64,000 bases of DNA, from contig NZ_CP110820.1 of the NCBI RefSeq assembly GCF_034359465.1, forward strand, positions 372,001 through 436,000, given 5' to 3'. Each line of letters starts with the position of its first letter. Positions within the stretch are counted from its first letter, which is position 1. This DNA is from Candidatus Bandiella woodruffii. GTDB lineage: Bacteria > Pseudomonadota > Alphaproteobacteria > Rickettsiales > Midichloriaceae. A program made the position numbers and the translations under genes. Of the stretch, positions 47,347-57,322 are shown one piece after another. The notes under the pieces were generated by a model. It ran no database searches. It was not told where the DNA came from and was given only the letters and a program-made list of their open reading frames with translations.

Positions 47347-47694
47347 ATGCAAGAGAGTAAATCCATAGATACAAAACTATCCTTAGCGATACAAGAACTG
47401 CAGGAAGCTGCATCAAAAAAAATTGAGAATGCCAAGTATTTACAGAAACAAGTTACCGCACTAAGCATAGAAAACATCAAACTCAAGGATACCATCGCGA
47501 TTTTAATGCAAAAACTTGAGGCTAGTTCCACCTCATTACCTTCTTCTCTTAAAGAAAGTAAAAAACTTGAAGTTTCTGGTGAATTACCGTTTCAGAATGT
47601 TGAGGAAGATCAACTATTAAGCAAAGGTAGCAGTGAGCATATTGATATATCTATAAGCCAGCTAAAAAAGTTAATAGGCAAAAATCCAAAATAA
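47347..47694 (+). CDS. Small coiled-coil protein preceding zapA (DUF4164-like)
   Basis: This 115-residue protein has a central coiled coil (AIQELQEAASKKIENAKYLQ ... ENIKLKDTIAILMQKLE) and a hydrophilic tail. A coiled-coil gene of this size directly before zapA is common in alphaproteobacteria. The function is unknown, possibly linked to division. It is seven bases upstream of zapA. Confidence 0.6.
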   Translation: MQESKSIDTKLSLAIQELQEAASKKIENAKYLQKQVTALSIENIKLKDTIAILMQKLEASSTSLPSSLKESKKLEVSGELPFQNVEEDQLLSKGSSEHIDISISQLKKLIGKNPK

Positions 47695-47701
47695 ATTAAT
47701 C

Positions 47702-48019
47702 ATGCAAGAAGTTGAACTGAAAATAGGTAATATAGCTCTTAGGCTCTCTTATGAAGATCCAAAGAAATTGCTGGATTTAACAAACCAACTAAATAAAAGG
47801 GTTGAAACCCTAAAGCAAAACAATAATCTTTCTGATGCCAAAGCTATTTTTATTACAGCAATTTATCTTTTAGATGAAATTGAATCAATTAATAAGGAAT
47901 TGCAAAAGTTAAAGGTAAATTTCTACGATAAATTTGAAAGTGAAAAGGAAAAGCTGGTTAAAAACTATGAGGCGATTATAGGGAAGATACAAGACGTTAC
48001 AAGCCAATTAGAAAAGTAA
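47702..48019 (+). CDS. zapA: Cell division protein ZapA
   Basis: ZapA cross-links FtsZ filaments. The 105-residue protein begins MQEVELKIGNIALRLSYEDP, with an N-terminal beta-rich head. A helical dimerisation region (AKAIFITAIYLLDEIESINK) and a coiled-coil tail follow. It lies seven bases after the coiled-coil gene. No 6S RNA could be recognised in the short gap before birA. Confidence 0.85.
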   Translation: MQEVELKIGNIALRLSYEDPKKLLDLTNQLNKRVETLKQNNNLSDAKAIFITAIYLLDEIESINKELQKLKVNFYDKFESEKEKLVKNYEAIIGKIQDVTSQLEK

Positions 48020-48060
48020 TTCTTGTTGCGTCTGGTTATATTGGTTTATGTTTTAATTCA

Positions 48061-49002
48061 CTAGAGGGATATATCCCCGGAAGATATTGCAACTAGGCCA
48101 TTACGATCTGTTTGCAGCAATAATTGCCCTATTGTATTTACCCCCTGATAAAGACCAGATATTGTGTTACCAGAATTTTCTATAGAAACCACTTTAGCAG
48201 TTAGATAGTCCAACTTATTCCATTCCTCAATAAAATGGCCAAAACCATACATCTCAAATTGCTTAATATATTTTATTAAATTGTCGATCAACAAGCTGCA
48301 AACCTTATTTCTATCAAAATGTTTTGAGGTTATTTTTTTCAGCGATGTCCAATTATTACTAATCACAGACTCCACCATGTTAACATTTATGCCAATACCT
48401 ATTATAACTCTATACCCACCTACACTATTACCTATGGTCTCTATTATAACTCCTGAAATTTTATCATCTTTGAAGTAAACATCGTTTGGCCATTTGATCT
48501 TAAAATTTTGAGCTAAGCTTAGATCTTGCAATATTGCCAATATGCTAAGGCTTACCACCATGCTAAGGCCACTTAATCTTGATATATCTCCATTCATACA
48601 ATATGCAATGGAAAGGTAAACATTTTGCGCAAAAGGTGAATACCAACTTCTTTTTAGCCTTCCTCTCCCATGAGATTGATGCTCTGCGATACAAACATAA
48701 TATTCATAGCCATGCGTTGGGTCAACGGTTTTTAGATAATCATTCGTTGAACCGATTGACTCAAAAACCTCAACTTTTATCCCCGTTTTTTCAATTTTGC
48801 CCTTGTTTATAAGAATGATATCTTGATTAACTTGATAACCACGTTTTTTATTTGAGGTTATATCAACCCCATAATTGCGTAGTTTTTTGATGATTTTCAA
48901 AACAACACTTCTTGACACGCCAAGCTTTGCTGCTAATTCCATACCCGTCTTTCTCCCTTCAGACTGAAGCAAATGTAATAATTTATAAAGCAAATCGTTC
49001 AT
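48061..49002 (-). CDS. birA: Biotin-protein ligase BirA (with N-terminal HTH)
   Basis: It attaches biotin to carrier proteins. In 313 residues, a winged helix ([20 protein letters not shown]) is followed by the ligase core: [42 protein letters not shown] and IGIGINVNM. The HTH suggests repression as well as ligation. It overlaps ispG by four bases. Confidence 0.92.
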   Translation of the reverse strand: MNDLLYKLLHLLQSEGRKTGMELAAKLGVSRSVVLKIIKKLRNYGVDITSNKKRGYQVNQDIILINKGKIEKTGIKVEVFESIGSTNDYLKTVDPTHGYEYYVCIAEHQSHGRGRLKRSWYSPFAQNVYLSIAYCMNGDISRLSGLSMVVSLSILAILQDLSLAQNFKIKWPNDVYFKDDKISGVIIETIGNSVGGYRVIIGIGINVNMVESVISNNWTSLKKITSKHFDRNKVCSLLIDNLIKYIKQFEMYGFGHFIEEWNKLDYLTAKVVSIENSGNTISGLYQGVNTIGQLLLQTDRNGLVAISSGDISL

Positions 49003-50228
49003 TCTAAGTCCAGATTCCTGCTGACATATTGATTTATGATGTCGATAAATTCACCTGTAATATTTTCCCCCCTCAATGTATGGGTTTTTTTAGCATCTGT
49101 GTATACAACAGCAACAGGGTTTTCGCCATCACCTGGTAAACTTATGCCAATATTGGCATGTTTACTTTCACCTGGTCCATTAACGATGCATCCCATCACA
49201 GCAATTTTTATGCCCCCTATTTTACTACACCTCCTTTTCCATATAGGCATGTTTTTATCAATATGACTTTGAATATCCTCAGCTAACTGCTGGAAATAAT
49301 GGCTTGATGTTCTACCACATCCAGGACATGCAGAAATTTGTGGCGCAAAATCTCGCATTCCAAGTGACTGCAATACTTCTTGACATAATTTTACCTCTGT
49401 CACCCTTGATTCACCAACTTTTGGCGTAAGTGATGCTCTTATGGTATCGCCTATTCCTTCTTGTAATAATATGGAAAGTGCAGCTGTGGTTGCAGCAATA
49501 CCCTTTATTCCAATCCCAGCCTCAGTTAGCCCCAGATGCAACGGATGCGTTGTTCTCTCGGATAGCTTTCTGTATACCGCTATCAAATCCTGAACTTTAC
49601 TAAGTTTTGCAGACAAAATGAGTTTATCAGACGCAAGACCGATCTTTTTTGCTTTTTTTGCACTATCTATAGCTGAAAAGATCACGGCTTCTCTCATTAT
49701 AAAATCTGCGGATTTTGGTTCTGGTTGTTTTGCGTTTTCATCCATCAAAAAGGCAACTAATTCCTGATCTAAACTTCCCCAGTTAACCCCTATCCTCACG
49801 GGCTTATCATATTTGATTGCCAATTCTATTATTTGCTCAAAATTTTTGTCTCGCTTGGCTTTAAAGCCAACATTCCCTGGGTTAATTCGATACTTATCTA
49901 AAGCTCTAGCGCATTCTGGCACCTCAAGCAATAATGTATGGCCATTGTAATGAAAACAACCAACTAACGGCACATTAACCCCATTATTCTTTAAATTTTC
50001 AACAATTTTAGGTACAGCTTTAGCTGCATCTGCGTCATTCACTGTGATCCTAACAATCTCCGAACCAGCATTATACAACTCAGTTATTTGATTGACAGTT
50101 GCACTTATATCTTTTGTTGGCGTATTAGTCATGGATTGTATAATAATTGGATTGTTACCGCCTATCATAACATCGCCAACTTTCACTATTTGTGTGTTTT
50201 TCCTAGCCACTCTTTGCAGCTCAACCAT
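48999..50228 (-). CDS. ispG: 4-hydroxy-3-methylbut-2-enyl diphosphate synthase
   Basis: IspG is a [4Fe-4S] enzyme of the MEP isoprenoid route. The 409-residue product has a TIM barrel with [22 protein letters not shown] and GLTEAGIG. The Fe-S cysteines are in ACPGCGRTS and [17 protein letters not shown]. Its presence separates this organism from Rickettsiaceae, which lack the MEP pathway. Confidence 0.96.
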   Translation of the reverse strand: MVELQRVARKNTQIVKVGDVMIGGNNPIIIQSMTNTPTKDISATVNQITELYNAGSEIVRITVNDADAAKAVPKIVENLKNNGVNVPLVGCFHYNGHTLLLEVPECARALDKYRINPGNVGFKAKRDKNFEQIIELAIKYDKPVRIGVNWGSLDQELVAFLMDENAKQPEPKSADFIMREAVIFSAIDSAKKAKKIGLASDKLILSAKLSKVQDLIAVYRKLSERTTHPLHLGLTEAGIGIKGIAATTAALSILLQEGIGDTIRASLTPKVGESRVTEVKLCQEVLQSLGMRDFAPQISACPGCGRTSSHYFQQLAEDIQSHIDKNMPIWKRRCSKIGGIKIAVMGCIVNGPGESKHANIGISLPGDGENPVAVVYTDAKKTHTLRGENITGEFIDIINQYVSRNLDLE

Positions 50229-50330
50229 GATGCGCTTAAATAGATGCTTCTTTATATAGCGCCGATTGTAACAGATAAAGAAACGATGTCAAAACCATCT
50301 TTCACAGAAAAAACGTTAGGCAAATTAAAA

Positions 50331-50666
50331 TTATATAACTCTACCAACTTTGGAAACATCCCTTTTGTCGTTACGCCATTTACAACAGTTGGCAAGAGCT
50401 TTTTTTACCTTCGACAGGACTTCTTTGTATTCTAAATCTGCTAAACAGCAAACCCTTTTAAAATCTTCATTACTTTTTTCATCTAACAACCACTTTAGCG
50501 CATCTATTTTCTGTTTTTTTGAATTGCTGGACGCATCCATCAAAGCTTGCGTTATAACCGCCCCCCATAAACTTCTAAACGCTGTCGTCTCCTTTTTACA
50601 TAAATTATACGATGGGACATTAAATTCTACACTATGTTTTGCTCTTGTGTTATGGAAAATTTTCAT
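50331..50666 (-). CDS. Conserved hypothetical protein
   Basis: The 111-residue protein has TAFRSLWGAVITQALMDASS, DALKWLLDEKSNEDFKRVCC and LADLEYKEVLSKVKKAL, a pattern seen in small Rickettsiales and other alphaproteobacterial hypothetical proteins (W...VI.QAL.D). It is probably helical and cytoplasmic. The function is unknown. It is divergent from recA. Confidence 0.6.
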   Translation of the reverse strand: MKIFHNTRAKHSVEFNVPSYNLCKKETTAFRSLWGAVITQALMDASSNSKKQKIDALKWLLDEKSNEDFKRVCCLADLEYKEVLSKVKKALANCCKWRNDKRDVSKVGRVI

Positions 50667-50998
50667 ATTTATATTCCTTATATAGGTTATTTGCAGGCTA
50701 TAAAAGCAATGCTAATAAAAAATATACTACACGCTTTGAATTGCGCAAGTACAAAATAATAAAATATTTTCCAATATCAACCTGGGATTATAATTCCATC
50801 TAAGATGCTTTTATCCACATCTTATAGGCGAAAATTTTTGCGCAATAAATACTCCTTTTATACTTGTCGCTAATGCTCCTAGCTCTCTTTGCAATACCTA
50901 TCGCCTATAAATTAATCGTTGGGATAAAAGTAGTTGCAACTATTTATACTTTCTCTATAATCTTCCGAATTGGGTAACAACACAAAAATTTCATATTC
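50667..50998. other. Intergenic region upstream of recA
   Basis: This holds the divergent promoters of recA and the hypothetical gene, and an eroded repeat (copy F, 50851-50930). No SOS box (CTG-N10-CAG) or GTTC-type alphaproteobacterial LexA site was found on inspection. An A-rich stretch at 50745-50775 is unremarkable. Confidence 0.4.
50851..50930 (-). repeat. Eroded copy of the 162-bp repeat (copy F)
   Basis: TCGCTAATGCTCCTAGCTC and TATCGCCTATAAATTAATCG align in order with TCGCTTGTATTCCTAGCTC and TGTCGTCTATAAATTTGCC of copy A. Only about half of the element is recognisable. Confidence 0.45.
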
Positions 50999-52027
50999 AT
51001 GGATAAGGAAAAAGCGTTAACAGCTGCGTTAAGCCAAATTGAAAAAGCATACGGCAAAGGTGCGGTAATGAAACTGGGAGAGACCGATGTTCAAGACATA
51101 GAGGTGATACCATCGGGTTCTTTAGGACTTGACATAGCTCTTGGAGTAGGTGGATACCCCAAAGGCAGAGTGATTGAAATATTCGGCCCTGAAAGCTCTG
51201 GAAAAACAACGCTCACACTGCACGCCATAGCAGAATGCCAAAAAAATGGGGGTACCTGTGCTTTTATAGACGTGGAACATGCTTTTGATAGAGGATATGC
51301 GAAAAAACTGGGAGTTCAAGTTGACAAACTAATATTGTCACAACCAGATTTCGGTGAACAAGCGCTTGAAATAGCCGATACTTTAATTCGTTCTGGAGCA
51401 GTGGATTTGATAATAGTGGACAGTGTTGCAGCATTGGTCCCTAAGGCAGAGATAGAAGGGGAGATGGGCGACAGTCACATGGGCCTTCAAGCAAGGTTGA
51501 TGAGCCAGGCTCTACGTAAATTGACTGCGAATGTTTCCAAGACCAATACTGTACTGATTTTTATTAACCAGATACGCATGAAGATTGGAGTTATGTTTGG
51601 TAATCCTGAGACAACAACCGGTGGAAATGCCTTAAAATTTTATGCATCAGTCAGGCTTGAGATAAGAAGGATTGGCTCCATAAAAGATAAAGAAGAAGTA
51701 ACTGGTAACCATACTAGGATTAAAATAGTTAAAAACAAAGTATCCCCTCCTTTCAAAGTGATTGACGTTGACATCATGTATGGTGAGGGAGTTTCCAAAG
51801 AAGGTGAGTTGGTCGATTTAGGATCAGCTTTGGATGTGATTAATAAGTCCGGAGCTTGGTATTCTTATAATGACAAGAAAATTGGACAAGGCAAGGAAAA
51901 TGTAAAAACCTTCTTAAGAGAAAATCCTGAAATTTCTGAAGAAATAAAAACGAAAATACTACAAATGAAGGATATAAATCCGAAAAAACTAGATGAGATT
52001 TCTATAGAAGTAGCAGACAATGAATAA
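50999..52027 (+). CDS. recA: Recombinase RecA
   Basis: The 342-residue protein has Walker [30 protein letters not shown], Walker [16 protein letters not shown], the L1 loop [20 protein letters not shown], and L2 with [20 protein letters not shown]. It catalyses strand exchange. The ppdK ATG overlaps its last codons by eight bases, so both are likely on one transcript. Confidence 0.98.
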   Translation: MDKEKALTAALSQIEKAYGKGAVMKLGETDVQDIEVIPSGSLGLDIALGVGGYPKGRVIEIFGPESSGKTTLTLHAIAECQKNGGTCAFIDVEHAFDRGYAKKLGVQVDKLILSQPDFGEQALEIADTLIRSGAVDLIIVDSVAALVPKAEIEGEMGDSHMGLQARLMSQALRKLTANVSKTNTVLIFINQIRMKIGVMFGNPETTTGGNALKFYASVRLEIRRIGSIKDKEEVTGNHTRIKIVKNKVSPPFKVIDVDIMYGEGVSKEGELVDLGSALDVINKSGAWYSYNDKKIGQGKENVKTFLRENPEISEEIKTKILQMKDINPKKLDEISIEVADNE

Positions 52028-54713
52028 ACAAAATTTCGCCAAAAAGTATGTGTATAATTTTGGCGCAGTAACAGAAGGTGACGACAGTGTAAGGCATGTA
52101 TTAGGCAATAAAGGGGCGGGGCTTGCCCAAATGTGCAAAATCCAAATTCCGGTCCCGCCTGGTTTTACAATATCCACAGAGGCTTGTAATGAATATGCCC
52201 AAAACTCAAATAGCCTACCAAATCATGTAAAATCCCAGGTCAAATCCGCTCTTGAGTTATTAGAAACTGAAACACGTCTTAAGCTAGGCGATGCTAACAC
52301 TCCGCTACTCGTTTCGGTTAGATCAGGAGCACAAATATCAATGCCAGGAATGATGGAAACAATCCTTAATCTTGGACTTAATGACATAACAGTAGAAGGG
52401 CTAGCTAGGAGCACCAACAACCCAAAATTTGCATATGACTGCTACAGAAGATACATAGAGATGTACAGCCATGTGGTGTTAAAAATAGACAAAATAAAAT
52501 TTGAAAACACCTTCCACAACAGAAAAAACTTGCTTGACATCAAAGAAGACTGTGATTTATCCGTTGATGATATCAAAATGGTTATCTCCGAATATAAAGA
52601 CATAGTAAAAGTTGCTTCAGGAAAAAGCTTCCCGCAGGACATAGAAGAGCAGCTATGGATGGCAATCGCGGCTGTGTTTCAATCCTGGAACACTCCACGT
52701 GCCGTTAAGTACAGAGAAATATACGGCATCACTGATAATTTGGGTACGGCGGTTAATGTCCAGACTATGGTCTTTGGCAATAAAGGCAACAACAGCGCCA
52801 CAGGTGTAACATTCACCAGAAATCCATCAACCGGAGAAAAGGAAATATTTGGGGAATTTCTTATAAATGCACAAGGTGAAGACATAGTGTCTGGCGTAAA
52901 AACACCAAACCCAATAAATATAAGTTCAAAAGAACCAGACCTAAACAACGTTCCTTCCATGGAAGAATTGATGCCTCAAGCTTATGGGGAACTAAAAAAT
53001 ATATTGCAAAAACTGGAACGTCATTACAATGATATGCAGGACGTAGAATTCACCGTGGAAGAAGGTAAATGTTGGATTTTGCAAACAAGATCAGGGAAAC
53101 GTACGGCAACTGCAGCTATTAGGATTGCAATAGACATGCTAAATGAGGGAATCTTGAATAAAAACCAGGTTCTAAATTCTATAGAACCAAATCTCGTTGA
53201 AAAGATATTACATCCTAATTTAGATCCAAAAGCGTTAAAAACTTTACTAACCAAAGGTTTACCAGCTTCGCCAGGAGCTGCCTCTGGTAAAATAGCTTTG
53301 TCATCCGAACGTGCAGAGACCATGGCACGCAACGACAATGTAATTTTGGTGAGAAACGAGACCAGCCCCGAAGATATAGGTGGTATAGACGCATCTTCTG
53401 GTGTTTTGACCGGAAGAGGAGGTATGACTTCTCACGCCGCAGTTGTTGCAAGGGGCATGGGGAAACCATGCATCACAGGAGCATCTGAGATTTTGGTCAA
53501 CACTAAAACTAACACTTTGAAAATCAATGATGCAGTCCTATCAGAAGGTGACTACATAACAATCAATGGAGCAACTGGCGAAGTGTTTTTAGGTTCGGTC
53601 GCAACAATTCAACCAAAATTGGATGGATATTTTAAAGACTTGGTTACAATTGCAGAATCGGTCGCCCTCCTTAAGGTGATGGCTAATGCAGAAACCATAA
53701 AAGATGCACAAACTGCAAAATCATTCGGTGCTGAAGGAATAGGGCTTTGCAGAACAGAACATATGTTTTTCCAGACTGATAGGATCAACATTTTTAGAAA
53801 GATGATCTTATCCAACAATAAAAGCAGTCGTATCAGCATATTAAATGAGCTTCTTCCATTTCAACAGGACGATTTCTATCAACTGTTTAAAATAATGGAT
53901 GGGTTGCCAGTCACTATCAGACTTTTAGACCCACCGTTGCACGAATTTTTACCAGATGGAGAACAGGAGCTGTTGCATATCAGCAAATCAATGTCCATAA
54001 GTTTGCAAAATGTACAGGACAGTGCAAATATGCTGAAAGAGGTTAATCCAATGTTGGGGCATAGAGGCTGCAGACTTGCAATTACCTACCCCGAGATATA
54101 TCAAATGCAGGTTAAAGCCATTTTAAAAGCAGCATACGATGTTAAACATGAGGGAATCAATGTGATACCAGAAATTATGGTACCACTTGTTATGAATGGT
54201 ATTGAGTTTTTAAAAATGAAAAAGCTTATCATTGATACAGCGGAAGAGCTTGAAAAAGAGTTAGGTGTAAAAATAGACTATAAAATTGGCAGTATGATAG
54301 AGCTTCCCGCTGCAGCAATAAATGCTGGAGAAATAGCAAAAGAAGCAGACTTTATCAGTTTTGGCACAAACGATTTGACCCAAACTGTTTTGGGAATATC
54401 CAGAGATGACGCTGGTAAATTCCTTCGAGAATATATGGATAAAGATATTTTCAAAAAAGATCCATTTTCATCGATTGATCAAAAAACTGTGGGAAAACTT
54501 CTAACTATGGCTGTTTTGGAAAGCAGAAAGTCTAATCCTAAAATAAAAATAGGGATTTGCGGTGAACACGCAGGAGACCCAAATTCAATAGAGTTTTTCG
54601 ACAGCATAAAAGTGGATTATGTTTCGTGTTCCCCTTTCAGAATTCCCGTTGCAAAAGTTGCTGTTGGAAAATACGGTTCTGTCGCATCTGTGAAAATTCA
54701 GTGCAAAAAGTGA
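52020..54713 (+). CDS. ppdK: Pyruvate, phosphate dikinase (C-terminus replaced by a MITE)
   Basis: PPDK interconverts pyruvate, ATP and Pi with PEP, AMP and PPi. The 897-residue product has an N-terminal ATP-grasp domain ([20 protein letters not shown]) and a phospho-histidine domain with catalytic His in [18 protein letters not shown]. The C-terminal PEP/pyruvate barrel has GTNDLTQ and [10 protein letters not shown]. The final ~12 residues ([12 protein letters not shown]) are encoded by an IS6-related 129-bp insertion. Without it the protein would end GKYCLKNNT, with the stop at 54830-54832, four bases before lepB. Confidence 0.95.
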   Translation: MNKQNFAKKYVYNFGAVTEGDDSVRHVLGNKGAGLAQMCKIQIPVPPGFTISTEACNEYAQNSNSLPNHVKSQVKSALELLETETRLKLGDANTPLLVSVRSGAQISMPGMMETILNLGLNDITVEGLARSTNNPKFAYDCYRRYIEMYSHVVLKIDKIKFENTFHNRKNLLDIKEDCDLSVDDIKMVISEYKDIVKVASGKSFPQDIEEQLWMAIAAVFQSWNTPRAVKYREIYGITDNLGTAVNVQTMVFGNKGNNSATGVTFTRNPSTGEKEIFGEFLINAQGEDIVSGVKTPNPINISSKEPDLNNVPSMEELMPQAYGELKNILQKLERHYNDMQDVEFTVEEGKCWILQTRSGKRTATAAIRIAIDMLNEGILNKNQVLNSIEPNLVEKILHPNLDPKALKTLLTKGLPASPGAASGKIALSSERAETMARNDNVILVRNETSPEDIGGIDASSGVLTGRGGMTSHAAVVARGMGKPCITGASEILVNTKTNTLKINDAVLSEGDYITINGATGEVFLGSVATIQPKLDGYFKDLVTIAESVALLKVMANAETIKDAQTAKSFGAEGIGLCRTEHMFFQTDRINIFRKMILSNNKSSRISILNELLPFQQDDFYQLFKIMDGLPVTIRLLDPPLHEFLPDGEQELLHISKSMSISLQNVQDSANMLKEVNPMLGHRGCRLAITYPEIYQMQVKAILKAAYDVKHEGINVIPEIMVPLVMNGIEFLKMKKLIIDTAEELEKELGVKIDYKIGSMIELPAAAINAGEIAKEADFISFGTNDLTQTVLGISRDDAGKFLREYMDKDIFKKDPFSSIDQKTVGKLLTMAVLESRKSNPKIKIGICGEHAGDPNSIEFFDSIKVDYVSCSPFRIPVAKVAVGKYGSVASVKIQCKK

Positions 54714-54803
54714 AAAGTGAAAATTTCAAAGTGCGGAAAATCGGGAGTTAAAAATTCTTAATTTTTACTTTTTATTTCAAAAATTAACAGATGCGACAGA
54801 ACC
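54675..54803. mobile_element. 129-bp MITE with IS6-type ends inside ppdK
   Basis: The ends GGTTCTGTCGCATCTGT are perfect inverted repeats and identical to the IS6-type left end. The 8-bp flank GAAAATAC is repeated exactly at 54667-54674 and 54804-54811. The interior shows no similarity to the transposase and contains AT-rich self-complementary sequence (AAAAATTCTTAATTTTT). It was mobilised presumably by the IS6-type transposase. Confidence 0.9.
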
Positions 54804-54836
54804 GAAAATACTGCCTCAAGAACAACACATAAGCAT

Positions 54837-55571
54837 ATGAAAACTTTTTTTACATACAAAAAATTAAAGGAGTTGTTTAATTCCCTTATTTTCGCATTTG
54901 TATTTGCATTTTTATTCCAGACCTTCCTATACCAGCCATTTAAGATTCCCTCTCGTTCTATGGAGCCAAATTTAATGATTGGAGATTACTTATTTGTTGA
55001 AAAATTTGCATATGGTTATAGCAACAGCTCTCTTTCTTTCTGGTTGAACCGTTTTGATATTTTTCCTCAAACTTTTTTTTATAACAAGCCTAAAAGAGGT
55101 GATGTGATTGTCTTTTTATTACCAAGGGATCACTCACTCCATTATATAAAAAGGTTGATTGGTTTGCCCGGAGATGAAATTCAGGTGAAGAAGGGACAGC
55201 TATATATAAATGGTGTTCCCACAGCAATAGAACGCATAGACACACAAAAAACTGCAGATACTGATGGCAGAGATATATTTCAAGAAACTTTACCAAACAA
55301 CATAAGTTATAAGGTATATATTGCACGAAATAGTGATAAGTCAACAATGCCCAATGATACACCTATTTACAAAGTACCTCAGGACCATTATTTCTTTATG
55401 GGAGACAACAGGGATAACTCAATTGATAGCAGATATCTAAACGACGTTGGATTTGTCCCCGTTGGTAATGTCCTCGGGAAGGCTAAATTTGTATATTGGT
55501 CTTCTGATTTTTCAATTTGGGATATGGTTACAAAGTTTAAAACAGACAGAGCTTTTAAACTGATTAATTAG
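54837..55571 (+). CDS. lepB: Signal peptidase I
   Basis: LepB cleaves signal peptides of exported proteins. The 244-residue protein has an N-terminal anchor (SLIFAFVFAFLFQTFLYQPF), catalytic Ser in IPSRSMEPNLMIGDYLFVEK, catalytic Lys in HYIKRLIGLPGDEI, and box E GDNRDNSIDSR. It originally started four bases after the ppdK stop; the MITE now separates them. rnc follows after seven bases, the usual lepB-rnc-era order. Confidence 0.95.
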   Translation: MKTFFTYKKLKELFNSLIFAFVFAFLFQTFLYQPFKIPSRSMEPNLMIGDYLFVEKFAYGYSNSSLSFWLNRFDIFPQTFFYNKPKRGDVIVFLLPRDHSLHYIKRLIGLPGDEIQVKKGQLYINGVPTAIERIDTQKTADTDGRDIFQETLPNNISYKVYIARNSDKSTMPNDTPIYKVPQDHYFFMGDNRDNSIDSRYLNDVGFVPVGNVLGKAKFVYWSSDFSIWDMVTKFKTDRAFKLIN

Positions 55572-55578
55572 TTTTTGC

Positions 55579-56250
55579 ATGAAATTGGAGGATTATAAAT
55601 TTAAGGACCAAACGCTGTTAAACTTAGCTTTAACTCATTCCAGTGCAGCAAATAAGCAAAAAGAAAATGGTGCAAGTAATGAAAGGCTTGAGTTCTTAGG
55701 AGATAGTATTTTAAATGCTATACTTGCGGAAACTGTATATAATAAATTCAAAGATTATTCAGAAGGCGAGCTTTCTATTATTCTTGCAAATTTAGTCAAT
55801 GCGAAAACTTTGACTAAAATTGCAATAGAACTTGATCTTGCACAGCAAATTGTTTTGGATAATGGTGAAGAAAGGTGTGGAGGTAGAGCAAACCCTAAAA
55901 CTCTTGAAAATGTATTAGAAGCAGTAATTGCTGCAATATATCTGGACAGCAACTTTGACACCGTGAAAGACGTAGTGAACCAGTGGTGGTCTAAATTTTT
56001 CTTAGAGCCAAAAAAGCTTTTTCAGAAAGACTATAAAACAAAATTGCAGGAATATGTGCAAAAAAAATATAAAGTTTTGCCATCTTATAAAACCAATTCT
56101 GTGTCCGGCGCTGCTCACAACCCTACTTTTACAGTATGTGTAGCCCTAAAGGGTTATCCCAGAATAACAGCCCAAGGAAGAACAAAAAAAGAAGCAGAAC
56201 AAGAAGCTGCTTATAAAATGCTAGAATATATAAAGTTACAATATGAATAA
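55579..56250 (+). CDS. rnc: Ribonuclease III
   Basis: RNase III cleaves double-stranded RNA in rRNA and mRNA processing. The 223-residue protein has the nuclease signature NERLEFLGDSILNAILAE, the second metal-site region ENVLEAVIAAIYLDS, and a C-terminal dsRNA-binding domain with AQGRTKKEAEQEAAYKML. It overlaps era by eight bases. Confidence 0.96.
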   Translation: MKLEDYKFKDQTLLNLALTHSSAANKQKENGASNERLEFLGDSILNAILAETVYNKFKDYSEGELSIILANLVNAKTLTKIAIELDLAQQIVLDNGEERCGGRANPKTLENVLEAVIAAIYLDSNFDTVKDVVNQWWSKFFLEPKKLFQKDYKTKLQEYVQKKYKVLPSYKTNSVSGAAHNPTFTVCVALKGYPRITAQGRTKKEAEQEAAYKMLEYIKLQYE

Positions 56251-57103
56251 AAAAACTGGATACGTATGTTTTTTAGGGGCTCCTAACTCAGGTAAGTCAA
56301 CTTTATTTAATGCTCTTTTGAATCAAAAAATATCAATAGTAACCCATAAAGTACATACTACAAGGGATAACATCCAAGGCATCATCACGGAAGACAATAC
56401 ACAGCTAATCGTTATAGACACTCCAGGATTTTTAAAATCGCCAAAATTCAAGTTGGAAAAAGCCATTGCAAAAAAAGCTTTGCAAGAAGTTAATAACGTG
56501 GATTTTATTTGCATTTTAATAGACGCAGCAAAAAAGAACTGCCTTGAAAATCCGCTCCTTGATCGCAGTTATTTCCAACCAAAACAAGACCCTATACTCA
56601 TCCTAAACAAAATAGACTTAATTAGGGAAAAGGAGAAACTATTATTGCTTGCAGAAGAGGCAAAAAACAAAGGTTTTAATCATATATTCATGATTTCTGC
56701 TTTAAACAACAAAGGGGTAAAAGCACTAAAGAGTTACTTAATTGACAATTGCCCTGTTGGGGAATGGCATTACGATGAGGACGCAATTACCAATAGAAAC
56801 ATGGAGCAGTTGGCAGAAGACATAACGATGGAACAGTTATACAAACTCTTAAACGAGGAAATCCCTTATTCTCTTAAAGTTGAAACAGAATCCTGGGAAG
56901 AAAAGGAAAATGAAATTACAATACACCAAGTAATCACCGTCCTAAAAGATAATCAGAAAAAAATCATTTTGGGCAGTAAAGGGGAGCAAATCAAAAAAAT
57001 TGGAATTTTAGCAAAAGCTTCTATATACAGATTAACAAACAAAGCAGTCAGTTTATATTTGTTTGTAAAAGTGCGTGAAAACTGGATGGACCACATAAAT
57101 TAA
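56243..57103 (+). CDS. era: GTPase Era
   Basis: Era is needed for 16S rRNA maturation. The 286-residue protein has G1 GAPNSGKSTLFNALL, G2 TTRDN, G3 DTPGF and G4 LNKIDL. The KH domain has ILGSKGEQIKKIGILA. It is last in the recA-ppdK-lepB-rnc-era plus-strand run and convergent with folC. Confidence 0.96.
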   Translation: MNKKTGYVCFLGAPNSGKSTLFNALLNQKISIVTHKVHTTRDNIQGIITEDNTQLIVIDTPGFLKSPKFKLEKAIAKKALQEVNNVDFICILIDAAKKNCLENPLLDRSYFQPKQDPILILNKIDLIREKEKLLLLAEEAKNKGFNHIFMISALNNKGVKALKSYLIDNCPVGEWHYDEDAITNRNMEQLAEDITMEQLYKLLNEEIPYSLKVETESWEEKENEITIHQVITVLKDNQKKIILGSKGEQIKKIGILAKASIYRLTNKAVSLYLFVKVRENWMDHIN

Positions 57104-57154
57104 ACGTTAATAAAATTTAATGCTATCCAACTGTATATTTTTAATTTAGCGGAG

Positions 57155-57316
57155 TATACTCCGATAACTTGAAAAATTGGCCTCAAAATACTTCGGATTT
57201 CGCATAACGTTTAGGTACATATGTACGCGCCTCATGCTCATCGCTTGTATTCCTAGCTCTTTTCCAAGTTCTCTTTCGTCTATAAATTTGCCAACCCTTG
57301 ATTTACTAGAGGTATA
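57155..57316 (-). repeat. 162-bp dispersed repeat, copy C (full length)
   Basis: It has the same length and ends as copies A and B and differs from A at only about seven positions, some of them clustered. It ends six bases from the folC stop, in the same sense as folC. Its 54-codon frame is open (ending NPKYFEANFSSYRSI), with amino acid changes such as DDIE to DERE relative to A. Confidence 0.85.
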
Positions 57317-57322
57317 TATTAG

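Noticed and set aside
48020-48060. Possible 6S RNA or terminator between zapA and birA
   Set aside because: The gap is only 41 bases with no stable hairpin or T tract, too small for 6S RNA.
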